NCBI GenBank assembly: GCA_964568075.1
Contig: CAZMOM010000013.1
Location: 17,145-81,144, forward strand
Direction of reading: 5' to 3'
Length of the DNA stretch: 64,000 bases
DNA from: MnTg04 sp964568075
GTDB lineage: Bacteria > Pseudomonadota > Gammaproteobacteria > Steroidobacterales > MnTg04
Shown here: positions 9,189 through 17,802 of the stretch, in pieces
Layout: each line of letters opens with the position of its first letter
Position numbering within the stretch: the stretch's first letter is position 1
Notes under the pieces: generated by a model
Told to the model about the DNA's origin: nothing
Databases searched by the model: none
What the model saw: the letters and a program-made list of their open reading frames with translations, nothing else
Translations under genes and position numbers: made by a program

Positions 9189-9856
9189 CGCTGGGCAACC
9201 AGCACTTGCTCGAGCGCCGCGAGCCGCTCAGGCGTTCCAACGTCCATCCACGCCCCGCTGTAACGCTCGCCTGAAACCCGACCAGCCCGCATGGCTTTCT
9301 TTAACAGCGGTATCAGCGAAAAAACGCCATCCGTGCAGTCGGTAAACAGCTCCGGGCGGTAAAGGCCGATACCGGAAAAAGTCAGCCGGTCTTTATCGTC
9401 TTCGTCATAAACCCGGCCCTCCTCGAGGAAAAAATCGCCCTGCGGGTTATGCGCCGGGTTGCCGACCATCACGAGGTGGGCCAGGTCGCCGTCGGCCAGG
9501 GTCAGGTCCGCCAGCGGGTAATCGAACCAGACATCCCCGTTTATCACCACAAAAGGATCGGGCCCGAGCAGCGGCAATGCGCGAAATATTCCGCCGCCGG
9601 TCTCGAGTGGCGGATGTCCTTCGTTGGAAAAACGGATATCGAGATTCCAGCGCCGCCCATCGGACAAAGCCGCTTCGATCTGCTCAGCCTGCCAGGAAAC
9701 ATTGATCACCACATCCTTTATCCCGGTCTTTTGGATCGCGGCGAGGGTATAGTGAATCAGCGGCTGTCCGGCCAACGGCAGCAGTGGCTTCGGCGTTTGG
9801 TCGGTCAGCGGGCGCATACGCTCACCCCGGCCAGCGGCCAGAAGCATCGCCTTCAT
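9185..9856 (-). CDS. murU: N-acetylmuramate alpha-1-phosphate uridylyltransferase MurU
   Basis: Nucleotidyltransferase making UDP-MurNAc in the anhydro-MurNAc recycling route that bypasses de novo MurA/MurB synthesis. 223 residues with the NTP-transferase signature LLAAGRGERMRPLTD and KPLLPLAGQPLIHY, plus the metal-binding VINGDVWFDYPL. It follows amgK with a 4 bp overlap, the same pairing as amgK-murU in Pseudomonas putida; that pairing makes MurU more likely than a generic glucose-1-phosphate nucleotidyltransferase. Confidence 0.88.
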   Translation of the reverse strand: MKAMLLAAGRGERMRPLTDQTPKPLLPLAGQPLIHYTLAAIQKTGIKDVVINVSWQAEQIEAALSDGRRWNLDIRFSNEGHPPLETGGGIFRALPLLGPDPFVVINGDVWFDYPLADLTLADGDLAHLVMVGNPAHNPQGDFFLEEGRVYDEDDKDRLTFSGIGLYRPELFTDCTDGVFSLIPLLKKAMRAGRVSGERYSGAWMDVGTPERLAALEQVLVAQR

Positions 9857-10866
9857 GACGTTGTTTCCGCCAACGCGGGTAACACCCGTTCGTTGATCAG
9901 TTTCTGCAGGAACACGATTTCAGGCGATGTGCTTTTTAGAGCGACGATATGTCCGAGCGTACGCGGAACATCCTCCAGGTAAGATGCCTTGCCGTCACGA
10001 TGCCACAATCGCGCGAATATCCCGCTGGCTTTCAGGTGACGCTGCACACCCATCAGGTCGAATTGCTCAAGAAATTCAGGTCGTTCAGGCAAAGCCAGCG
10101 ATTGTTTTTTTGCCTCGTCACGGTAGTCGTCAGTCCAGCCAAGAATCCGCTCCTCCGGAAAGCTCACGTAACAGTCTTTCAGCAAGGATACGAGATCGTA
10201 GGTCAATGGTCCGTATACGGCGTCCTGAAAATCCAAGACGCCGGGCGGCCGGTTTCCCCACATCAGGTTCCGTGAATGATAGTCGCGGTGAACAAAGACC
10301 CTGGCCTGCCCCAACGCCGACTCGCGCAAATAGTCAAAACACTGTTGCAGGCGATCAGCTTCCTGCGCTGACAGCGCGAGCCCCAGATGCACCTTAACCA
10401 GCCAGTCCCTGAACAGCTCCATTTCCTGCATCAGTAACGCGGCATCATAAGGTGGCAATTCGACCGCAGGATTCCGGCAACCGCTCTGCATCGTGACCAG
10501 CGCTTTAATCGCCGGCGGGTAAAGATCATCAGGACTGAGCTGACGATCCAGGGCCTGCAAGTACGTTTCGCTGCCGAGGTCACCGAGCAACAAGAACCCC
10601 TGTTCACGGTCGGCGCTGAATATCTCGGGCACATTAATACCGGCGGTGGCAAGCATGCCAGCTACCCGAATGAATGGTCGGCAATCTTCCTGCTCCGGCG
10701 GCGCATCCATTACGATGTAACTGGCGTCCCCCGCACTGACCCTGAAATAGCGTCTGAAGCTGGCATCGTCGGACGCCGGTTCGATCGTCCAGATATCGAT
10801 TCCATCGACTGCGGTCTGTTGGTCGAGCCAGCGGCTCAATTGTTCCAGTCTTTTCGGCACGTTCAT
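9853..10866 (-). CDS. amgK: N-acetylmuramate/N-acetylglucosamine kinase AmgK
   Basis: Aminoglycoside-phosphotransferase-fold kinase phosphorylating MurNAc at the anomeric position so that MurU can activate it. 337 residues; the catalytic loop HRDYHSRNLMWG and the metal-binding DFQDAVYGPLTYDLVSLLKD are typical of APH-type kinases. It is transcribed divergently from lptD, about 38 bp away, so the two promoters must share that short space. Confidence 0.88.
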   Translation of the reverse strand: MNVPKRLEQLSRWLDQQTAVDGIDIWTIEPASDDASFRRYFRVSAGDASYIVMDAPPEQEDCRPFIRVAGMLATAGINVPEIFSADREQGFLLLGDLGSETYLQALDRQLSPDDLYPPAIKALVTMQSGCRNPAVELPPYDAALLMQEMELFRDWLVKVHLGLALSAQEADRLQQCFDYLRESALGQARVFVHRDYHSRNLMWGNRPPGVLDFQDAVYGPLTYDLVSLLKDCYVSFPEERILGWTDDYRDEAKKQSLALPERPEFLEQFDLMGVQRHLKASGIFARLWHRDGKASYLEDVPRTLGHIVALKSTSPEIVFLQKLINERVLPALAETTS

Positions 10867-10904
10867 CCTTATCTGCGGTCAACTCCAATGACCAGGCATT
10901 GTAA

Positions 10905-13154
10905 TTGAAGGCGATTGATATCTGTGCCATTGTATCGGCCGCACACGCGTGGAGCATTGAGATTCTGAATTCCGGCTTAAAGCATCTGGCCTGGTTGGGG
11001 ATGTTGCTGGCCGCTGCTGCCACCGCCGACGAGCCCCTCTGTATTATTCCAACACTGGATTCCCCTGTGGAATCGCAGCCGATCGCTGCCGGGAGCAAGA
11101 TTGACGGAATGGTGGAATTTCGCGCCCGTCAGGGCCGAGTCGGCCGGGATGGAAATATTGAGGTCAGCGGAGACGTGGAAGTCACCCGTGACGACCGCTA
11201 TATCCGTGCCGACAAAGCCGAATACGATTCGGAATCGGAGTCGTTCAGCGTCAGTGGCAACGTCGAATATCTCGAACCCGGAGTCAGGATCTCCGGATCC
11301 GAAGGCCGCCTCAGCGGGGCCGATGAGAATGTCAGTTTTACCGATGCCAGCTATGTGCTGACCCGGCGACCGGCCAGAGGCGAGGCTGGAAAAATCACGA
11401 TCAGCGGTGACCGGTTGCTGATGGAGGATATTCTTTACACGACCTGCCCGGAGGGCAGCAACGACTGGACATTGCGGGCAAAAACGCTGGATCTGGACAA
11501 AGACAAGGGGCACGCGAAGGCGCGCAACGTGACTATCCGGCTCGGCGGGATTCCGGTGCTCTACTTTCCATACTTGTCGTTTCCCACATCGGATAAACGA
11601 AAATCCGGGTTGCTCATTCCCACGTTCGGCAGTACCGAGCGCAGCGGGACCGAGTTCGGACAGCCATACTACTGGAACATCGCGCCAAACTACGATGCGA
11701 CGCTTAGGCCGGTTTACATGAGCGACCGCGGCTGGCAGCAAAGTATTGAATTTCGCTATCTGGCGAAAAACAGCACGGGCCAGTTAGACCTGGAATATCT
11801 CAATGAAGACCGTGTCGAATTAGCCGACCGCAGCTATGGCCTGTGGCAACACAATACGACCTGGGCCAATGGCTGGCGTGCGACCACCTATATCGAAGAT
11901 GTATCGGATCAGATTTATTTCGAGGATTTTGGCCGCAATGTCGATACCACCAGCCGGACACATCTCGAGCGGAATCTGCAACTGGACTATGCCAACGACA
12001 ATTGGTGGCTAACTGCCCGGACCCAGAATTTCAAAACCATCGACCCGACCCTGGCGGACGACGAGCGGCCTTATGAGCGATTGCCACAATTGCTGGCCCG
12101 GGGCCAGGGGCATACTGGCGTATCGAGAATCGACTGGACGCTTAACATGGAGGCCGTCAATTTTCATCGTGAAACCGGGGTGACGGGCAGCCGGCTGAAC
12201 GTACAGCCTGGATTGACCCTTACCCTGGGTGGCCCAGGCTATTACCTTACACCCAGCGCCGCCTGGGATTACACCGCCTATGACCTCGACGACCCAGGCG
12301 GCCAGAACCTCGAACCGACTCGCTCTTTGCCGATATTCACGCTGGACTCGGGATTGATTTTTGAGCGTGCGGTCAAAAGCAACAAACAGCTCGTGCAGAC
12401 GCTGGAGCCACGGGTTTTTTACGCGCATATTCCTTTTCAGAATCAGGACGAGCTGCCGATATTCGACACCCATATGCCGACTTTCAATACCGTCGAGCTC
12501 TTTCGCGCCAATCGGTTTATCGGCATCGACCGCCTCGGGGATACCGACCAGATCAGTGTCGGCGTGACCACACGGTTGCTCGATGAAAGCCAGGGACGAC
12601 AGGTCTTTTCTGCAACGCTTGGGCAGGCATTCTTTTTGAGCGATCGCCAGGTTACGCTGCCCGGCGTGTTACCGACCGCCGTCGGTAACTCGCAACTGAT
12701 CGTCGAACTGGACCTCGCGTTGTACAAGAAATGGAACCTGGACCTGACCTACCAGTGGGACCCCGATACATCGAATACGGCGATATCGCAGTTTCGGGTG
12801 CAATATCTGCCAGGTAAGACCAGTGTCGTCAACCTCGCGCACCGATTCCAGCGAGGCGTCCTTGAGGAGTCCGATTTTTCCTTTGTCATGCCATTTTCGA
12901 GGCGCTGGAACATGGTTGGACGACTCAATTACTCGCTGCGTGACGATGCCACGCTGGAACGCCTGGTCGGTCTTGAATACAAAAGCTGCTGCTGGGGAGT
13001 TCAATTGGTGTCGCGGCGTTATATCTCCAGGCGATCCGGCGAATCCGACAGCTCTTTCCTGCTGCAGATCGAGCTCAAGGGTCTCAGTAAATTTGGCAGC
13101 CGCGCCAGCGCTGTTTTAAAAAATGGTATCCTTGGCTATCCCGATAACAACTGA
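10905..13154 (+). CDS. lptD: LPS-assembly protein LptD
   Basis: Outer-membrane beta-barrel that, with LptE, inserts lipopolysaccharide into the outer leaflet. 749 residues. The N-terminal OstA/LptA-like domain (about residues 70-190) precedes the barrel. The four cysteines used for the LptD disulfides appear to be present: one just after the signal (EPLC), one in TTCPEG and the adjacent pair in KSCCWG near the C-terminus. The start is weak: a TTG at 10905 without a good ribosome site; the hydrophobic signal segment (HLAWLGMLLAAAATA) begins about 26 residues in, so the true start may differ. Confidence 0.93.
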   Translation: MKAIDICAIVSAAHAWSIEILNSGLKHLAWLGMLLAAAATADEPLCIIPTLDSPVESQPIAAGSKIDGMVEFRARQGRVGRDGNIEVSGDVEVTRDDRYIRADKAEYDSESESFSVSGNVEYLEPGVRISGSEGRLSGADENVSFTDASYVLTRRPARGEAGKITISGDRLLMEDILYTTCPEGSNDWTLRAKTLDLDKDKGHAKARNVTIRLGGIPVLYFPYLSFPTSDKRKSGLLIPTFGSTERSGTEFGQPYYWNIAPNYDATLRPVYMSDRGWQQSIEFRYLAKNSTGQLDLEYLNEDRVELADRSYGLWQHNTTWANGWRATTYIEDVSDQIYFEDFGRNVDTTSRTHLERNLQLDYANDNWWLTARTQNFKTIDPTLADDERPYERLPQLLARGQGHTGVSRIDWTLNMEAVNFHRETGVTGSRLNVQPGLTLTLGGPGYYLTPSAAWDYTAYDLDDPGGQNLEPTRSLPIFTLDSGLIFERAVKSNKQLVQTLEPRVFYAHIPFQNQDELPIFDTHMPTFNTVELFRANRFIGIDRLGDTDQISVGVTTRLLDESQGRQVFSATLGQAFFLSDRQVTLPGVLPTAVGNSQLIVELDLALYKKWNLDLTYQWDPDTSNTAISQFRVQYLPGKTSVVNLAHRFQRGVLEESDFSFVMPFSRRWNMVGRLNYSLRDDATLERLVGLEYKSCCWGVQLVSRRYISRRSGESDSSFLLQIELKGLSKFGSRASAVLKNGILGYPDNN

Positions 13155-13164
13155 CTTTTTTAAT

Positions 13165-14478
13165 ATGCCTGGTATGAAAATCATCGTGTTGACCGGCGTC
13201 GTGTTGCTAACGCTTTTTGGCGAAGCAGAAGCCCAAAACAAACAATTGAGCGATCAAGGCCGTCTGCTCGATCGTATCGTCGCTGTCGTCAATGATGGCG
13301 TTGTTCTGAAAAGCGAGCTTGACGACCAGATGGGCCTGATTATGCAACGGCTCAGACAGCAGGGAACCAGCCTGCCGCCGATGAATATCATCGAACAGCA
13401 AGTCCTCGAAAGGCTGGTCATCAGAAAAATTCAGCTGCAATTCGCCGCTCTCAGCGGGATCGCGGTATCCGACCAGATGTTGAATGCGTACCTGGAAGAT
13501 ATCGCACAACGAAATGGTGTCTCATTCGCGGATCTGCCCGCCGAGCTTGCCAGGGGCGGCGTCGATTATCGTGTTTACCGTGATGAAATGCGGGAAGATA
13601 TCGTCATTGATTTGCTTAAACAAAGAGATGTTCTTCGCCGGATATCGGTTTCACCAAAAGAACTGGAACGTCACCTGGAAGAACAAAGTATTACGGAAAA
13701 TGCCAACAACGAGTACCTGTTTTCGCATATCCTGATTTCAGTTTCGCCGAGCTCGACACTCGAAGTGTTGCAACAGTCTGAAGCCAGAGCCACTGATATT
13801 TTTCGGCGGCTGCAGTCAGGTGAAGATTTCTGTGAGCTCGCATTGGCCTATTCGGATGGCCAGAAGGCGCTTGATTGCGGAAATCTGGGTTGGCTCAAGG
13901 GCGGCCAGTTGCCGATTTTTCTTAGCGAAATTGTCGTCAGCCTCAACCCGGGGGATATCTCCGAACCAGTGCGCAATCCCAGCGGCTTTCACATTTTCAG
14001 TTTGAACGATTTACGTAGCACGGAACAGCAAAATTCGATCATCGCTCAGCATCGAAGCAGGCACATCCTGATACAGACAGATGCCATCGTTGATGACAAG
14101 ATCGCGCGACGACAATTGCAGGATATCAGGCAGCAGATAATTGATGGGGCAGATTTCACGACCCTCGCGGCGGCGGTTTCAGACGACCAGATTACAGCGC
14201 GTGATGGCGGTAACCTGGGCTGGCAGAAAGTCGGCACATTCGTTCCACAATTTGAGGAAGTATTGACCACCTTGCAGGTTAACGAGATATCCGAACCCTT
14301 CAAAAGCGACTTTGGCTGGCATATCGCCCAGTTACTGGAACGACGCGATTACGACAATACCGAGGACCTGAAACGCCAGTTGGCCTACCAGGAAATACAC
14401 GCCGCCAGGGCGTCCGAGGAAATCGAGGTCTGGATTCAGCGCCTGCGCGATGAAGCGTTCGTGGAATACCGCCTGTAA
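13165..14478 (+). CDS. surA: Periplasmic chaperone and prolyl isomerase SurA
   Basis: Chaperone for outer-membrane protein assembly. The ATG at 13165, just past the lptD stop, gives a good signal peptide (IIVLTGVVLLTLFGEAEAQ) and 437 residues. An N-terminal chaperone domain (DRIVAVVNDGVVLKSELD) precedes two parvulin-type isomerase domains, beginning near YLFSHILISV and RSRHILIQTD, each with a GGxLGW-type motif. LptD is itself a SurA client, which fits the adjacency. Confidence 0.96.
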   Translation: MPGMKIIVLTGVVLLTLFGEAEAQNKQLSDQGRLLDRIVAVVNDGVVLKSELDDQMGLIMQRLRQQGTSLPPMNIIEQQVLERLVIRKIQLQFAALSGIAVSDQMLNAYLEDIAQRNGVSFADLPAELARGGVDYRVYRDEMREDIVIDLLKQRDVLRRISVSPKELERHLEEQSITENANNEYLFSHILISVSPSSTLEVLQQSEARATDIFRRLQSGEDFCELALAYSDGQKALDCGNLGWLKGGQLPIFLSEIVVSLNPGDISEPVRNPSGFHIFSLNDLRSTEQQNSIIAQHRSRHILIQTDAIVDDKIARRQLQDIRQQIIDGADFTTLAAAVSDDQITARDGGNLGWQKVGTFVPQFEEVLTTLQVNEISEPFKSDFGWHIAQLLERRDYDNTEDLKRQLAYQEIHAARASEEIEVWIQRLRDEAFVEYRL

Positions 14479-14522
14479 ACAGGCCCCGGTTTTGGCCCGA
14501 ACTGTCGAGCGCCAGGACTGAC

Positions 14523-15536
14523 ATGAGCCATGCCTGCCCCCGAATTCTGCTAACGAGTGGCGAACCCGCCGGCATCGGCCCGGAAATTTGTCTTGACGTT
14601 GCACGGATGGAATGGCCGGCGCTGCTGGTCGCGGTTGGCGACCCCAACCTGCTCAGGCAGCGGGCGGCCCTGACCGGCTCACCGGTCGAGATATTCGATT
14701 ACGACGCGGCCATTCATTTGACCCACCAGCCGGGTCATCTGCCCTGCATCGCAGTTCCGCTGCCAAACAAATCGATTCCTGGCCGACTCGACAAAACCAA
14801 CTCGGCCCAGGTCGTTGAATGCATCCGCCGCGCGGCCCGCGAATGCCTGACCGGGGTGTTCGCTGCGATGGTCACGGCACCGGCGCACAAAGGCATCATC
14901 AATGATGCGGGTATTGCGTTTTCCGGACACACGGAGTTACTCGCCGAACTGTCAGGCCATGCGGCGGATGTCGTCATGATGCTGCTGGCCGGTGATCTTC
15001 GGATCGCGTTGGCGACGACGCATCTGCCATTACGTCAGGTTTCCGACGCGATTACCGCCGAAAAACTGGAGAACAGTCTTCGCGTGCTACACCGGGAATT
15101 GAAGAATCTGTTCGGCATAAAGGACCCGAGAGTGATTGTTTGCGGCCTGAACCCGCACGCCGGCGAAGGTGGTTACCTGGGTGGCGAGGATGACGAGATT
15201 ATCGCGCCGGTCGTTAACCGCCTTCGCGAAGAGGGACTGGCGCTCCGCGGCCCGTTGCCGGCCGACACCGCGTTTACGCGGCAACATCTGGATCAGTGCG
15301 ATGCGGTCATGGCGATGTATCACGACCAGGGTCTGCCCGTGCTAAAGCACATCGGCTTCGGTCAGGCGGTCAATATCAGCCTCGGATTGCCGCTGATCCG
15401 AACTTCGGTTGATCACGGTACCGCGCTCGATCTGGCGGGCACCGGCAAGGCCAGCAGCGGCAGCCTGCGGGCAGCTATGAGTTTGGCGATTGAGTTGGTC
15501 GGGAAGCGAGTGGCCTCTGACGCCACTGGAAACTGA
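14523..15536 (+). CDS. pdxA: 4-hydroxythreonine-4-phosphate dehydrogenase PdxA
   Basis: NAD-dependent step in DXP-dependent vitamin B6 synthesis. 337 residues. Family motifs include TSGEPAGIGPEI at the N-terminus, TAPAHKGIINDAG, SGHTELLAEL and the C-terminal MYHDQGLPVLKHIGF and RTSVDHGTALDLAG, which hold metal-binding histidines. It is followed 3 bp later by rsmA, in the usual surA-pdxA-rsmA order. Confidence 0.97.
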   Translation: MSHACPRILLTSGEPAGIGPEICLDVARMEWPALLVAVGDPNLLRQRAALTGSPVEIFDYDAAIHLTHQPGHLPCIAVPLPNKSIPGRLDKTNSAQVVECIRRAARECLTGVFAAMVTAPAHKGIINDAGIAFSGHTELLAELSGHAADVVMMLLAGDLRIALATTHLPLRQVSDAITAEKLENSLRVLHRELKNLFGIKDPRVIVCGLNPHAGEGGYLGGEDDEIIAPVVNRLREEGLALRGPLPADTAFTRQHLDQCDAVMAMYHDQGLPVLKHIGFGQAVNISLGLPLIRTSVDHGTALDLAGTGKASSGSLRAAMSLAIELVGKRVASDATGN

Positions 15537-15539
15537 GCG

Positions 15540-16313
15540 ATGACTCACCACCCCCGCAAGCGATTCGGTCAGCATTTTCTTCATGACCCAGCAGTCATCG
15601 ACCGAATCATTCGTGCGATCGATCCTCAGCCGGGCGACACCATCATCGAAATCGGGCCGGGTCAGGGCGCGATCACCCTGCCACTTCTCAAAAAACATGG
15701 CACGCTGGAAGCCGTAGAGCTGGATCGCGACCTCGTGCCCATGCTCAGGGAAAAGGCCGCCGGGTACGGCGAGTTGCTGGTCCACCAGGCCGACGCCCTG
15801 AAGTTTGATTTCTCTCAGCGCGCACAAGCCGATCGTAAGCTGAAAATCGTCGGCAATCTCCCCTACAACGTTTCCACACCGCTGCTGTTTCATCTGCTGA
15901 AGCAAATTGACTGCATCTCGGTGATGTATTTCATGTTGCAAAAGGAAGTCGTGGACAGGATGGCAGCCGAGCCCGGCAGCAAACGTTATGGCCGGCTGAC
16001 CGTCATGCTGGCGGCAGCGGTCAAAGTCGAGAAGCTTTTCAACATCGGCGCCGGTGCGTTCAAGCCACCACCGGCGGTTGAATCGGCATTTTGCTCGCTA
16101 ACGCCGTGGCCCCAACCGCCTTTCGAGATCGCCGACCACAAACGCTTTGCACAACTGGTGACCCAGGCATTTAGCGCACGCCGGAAAACATTGCGCAACG
16201 CGCTCAAGGGCATGGTATCGACCGAGCAAATCAGCGAGCTTGGAGTCGATCCGGGGCTGCGCCCGGAAAACCTCACGCCCGCCCAGTTCGCGGCTTTGGC
16301 GGCATTGAGATAA
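15540..16313 (+). CDS. rsmA: 16S rRNA dimethyladenosine transferase RsmA (KsgA)
   Basis: Dimethylates two adjacent adenosines (A1518/A1519, E. coli numbering) near the 3' end of 16S rRNA during 30S maturation. 257 residues. It has the KRFGQHFLHD N-terminus, the SAM-binding motif IIEIGPGQGAITLPLL and the NLPYNVSTPLLF catalytic motif. Normally apaG follows; here a stress-protein gene with its own strong -10 box follows instead. Confidence 0.97.
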   Translation: MTHHPRKRFGQHFLHDPAVIDRIIRAIDPQPGDTIIEIGPGQGAITLPLLKKHGTLEAVELDRDLVPMLREKAAGYGELLVHQADALKFDFSQRAQADRKLKIVGNLPYNVSTPLLFHLLKQIDCISVMYFMLQKEVVDRMAAEPGSKRYGRLTVMLAAAVKVEKLFNIGAGAFKPPPAVESAFCSLTPWPQPPFEIADHKRFAQLVTQAFSARRKTLRNALKGMVSTEQISELGVDPGLRPENLTPAQFAALAALR

Positions 16314-16316
16314 GTC

Positions 16317-16345
16317 AATTCGTCGCGCGGCCGTTACTCTATAAT
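16317..16345 (+). promoter_or_regulatory. Likely sigma-70 promoter of the stress protein gene
   Basis: A perfect TATAAT lies at 16340-16345 between the rsmA stop and the start of the stress protein. The -35 is poor (AATTCG at 16317 with 17 bp spacing, or a longer-spaced TCAATT), which suggests activator help or constitutive expression from the strong -10. The transcript leader would be about 50 bases. Confidence 0.5.
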
Positions 16346-16403
16346 GAAGTTTTGGTTCCATTGATCTGCGAAGCCGATATTGTGGTTTCGGCGAGGTAAC
16401 GCG

Positions 16404-16853
16404 ATGAGCGACATCAAGAGCGACTATGGGAAAATTCTGTTGGCGGTTGATCTGTCTGACGACAGCGAAATCATCGGCCAGCGAGCCGTCGATATTGCCG
16501 GTCGTTATGACGCGGAGATTTGTCTTGTGCATGTCGTCGAATACGTCCCGGTCGAGCCGATGGGAGAAGCCTTGCTGCCCGCGGTGCAGATCGAGGACGA
16601 ACTGGTTGCGTCGGCCAACACCAGGCTCGATTCGCTGGCGGAAAAGCTGAATGTGGGTGACGCTTTACGCTGGGTGGAGATCGGCAACATCAAGGCCGAA
16701 GTCATCCGCGTCGCCAACGAGCAAAACTGTGACCTGATCGTATTGGGATGCCGCGAACGGCACGGACTGGCCATCATGGTCAACTTTACCGAGGACACAG
16801 TTTTACATGCGGCGCCTTGCGATGTACTTGCCGTCCGGCTCGAAGGTAAATAG
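16404..16853 (+). CDS. Universal stress protein (UspA family)
   Basis: UspA-fold cytoplasmic protein of 149 residues; exact ligand and role unknown. The ATG at 16404 follows an AGGTAA-type ribosome site and begins the characteristic YGKILLAVDLSDDSE strand. The C-terminal half has the DLIVLGCRERHG segment. The full G-x2-G-x9-G(S/T) ATP-binding pattern of ATP-binding Usps is not evident, so it may belong to the non-ATP-binding UspA type. It occupies the position between rsmA and apaH where apaG is usually found. Confidence 0.9.
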   Translation: MSDIKSDYGKILLAVDLSDDSEIIGQRAVDIAGRYDAEICLVHVVEYVPVEPMGEALLPAVQIEDELVASANTRLDSLAEKLNVGDALRWVEIGNIKAEVIRVANEQNCDLIVLGCRERHGLAIMVNFTEDTVLHAAPCDVLAVRLEGK

Positions 16854-16878
16854 ACATCGTCGGCAGTAACACAAGCTG

Positions 16879-17709
16879 ATGGCGGTTTACGCGATCGGCG
16901 ACGTGCAGGGATGCTTCGCGGATTTGCAGCGGCTGCTCAAAAAAATCGAGTTCGATCGCGATTCTGACCGGCTGTGGTTTACCGGCGACCTGATCAGCCG
17001 CGGCCCTGACTCTCTGGGATGCCTGCGTCTGATCCGCTCACTGGGCGAGTCTGCCGTGACCGTCCTCGGTAATCACGATCTTCATTTTCTGGCCTTGTCC
17101 GAGGGCCTGGGGCCGCGCCCCGGCAAAGTGCCGGAACCGGCGTTACAAGCGATTCTCGATGCGGATGACGCGGGCGAGCTTTTGCACTGGTTGAGACAAC
17201 GGCCGCTCGCCCACTGCGAAATCGACATCCTTATGATTCATGCGGGCCTGCCGCCGCAGTGGGATGTCCGCCAAACCCTGCAACTCGCAGCCGAAGCGGA
17301 AGCGGTCCTGCGAAGACCGGATTACCGGGAGTTTTTCGAAAACATGCACGGGGATCTGCCAGATCGGTGGGATCCGCAACTCAGCGGTCACGCCCGCGTT
17401 CGGTTTATCATCAACTGCCTGACCCGGTTGCGCTACTGCGACCCTGATGGCCGTGTGGCGCTGGATCACAAGGAAGCACCGGCCGACCCGTCGACCGGGC
17501 TGATTCCCTGGTTTCGCGTGCCCGGCCGAGCGAGCGAGGATTCCCGGATCGTCTTTGGACACTGGTCGACGCTGGGACTGACCGCAGAGAAAAATGTCGT
17601 TTGCCTGGATAGCGGCTGCGTCTGGGGTGGGCGGCTCAGCGCATTGCGCCTGGACCGGCATAAGCCAGTGGTCAGCGTACAATGTCCGGCGTATCAGGCG
17701 CCCGGCTAA
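16879..17709 (+). CDS. apaH: Bis(5'-nucleosyl)-tetraphosphatase ApaH (symmetrical)
   Basis: PPP-family metallophosphatase hydrolysing Ap4A to two ADP and also removing Np4-type RNA caps. 276 residues. Metal-site motifs are in order: IGDVQGCF, TGDLISRGPDS, LGNHDLHFL, then MIHAGLPPQW and FGHWSTLG. It ends the lptD block; the kynurenine operon begins 93 bp later with its own promoter. Confidence 0.96.
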   Translation: MAVYAIGDVQGCFADLQRLLKKIEFDRDSDRLWFTGDLISRGPDSLGCLRLIRSLGESAVTVLGNHDLHFLALSEGLGPRPGKVPEPALQAILDADDAGELLHWLRQRPLAHCEIDILMIHAGLPPQWDVRQTLQLAAEAEAVLRRPDYREFFENMHGDLPDRWDPQLSGHARVRFIINCLTRLRYCDPDGRVALDHKEAPADPSTGLIPWFRVPGRASEDSRIVFGHWSTLGLTAEKNVVCLDSGCVWGGRLSALRLDRHKPVVSVQCPAYQAPG

Positions 17710-17728
17710 TACGCGAATGAGGCCCGGC

Positions 17729-17756
17729 TTGACCGTCGCTACGCAAACCCGATACT
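17729..17756 (+). promoter_or_regulatory. Candidate sigma-70 promoter of the kynurenine operon
   Basis: TTGACC at 17729-17734 and GATACT at 17751-17756 are separated by 16 bp, in the 93 bp gap between apaH and the SDR gene. This is the only gap of that size before the eight overlapping or closely spaced genes downstream, so it is the obvious operon promoter. No regulator gene (for example a KynR/Lrp type) is adjacent. Confidence 0.55.
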
Positions 17757-17802
17757 TTGCCACCAGAACAAATGCCGGGCCAACCACACCGACGGGAAAA
17801 TC

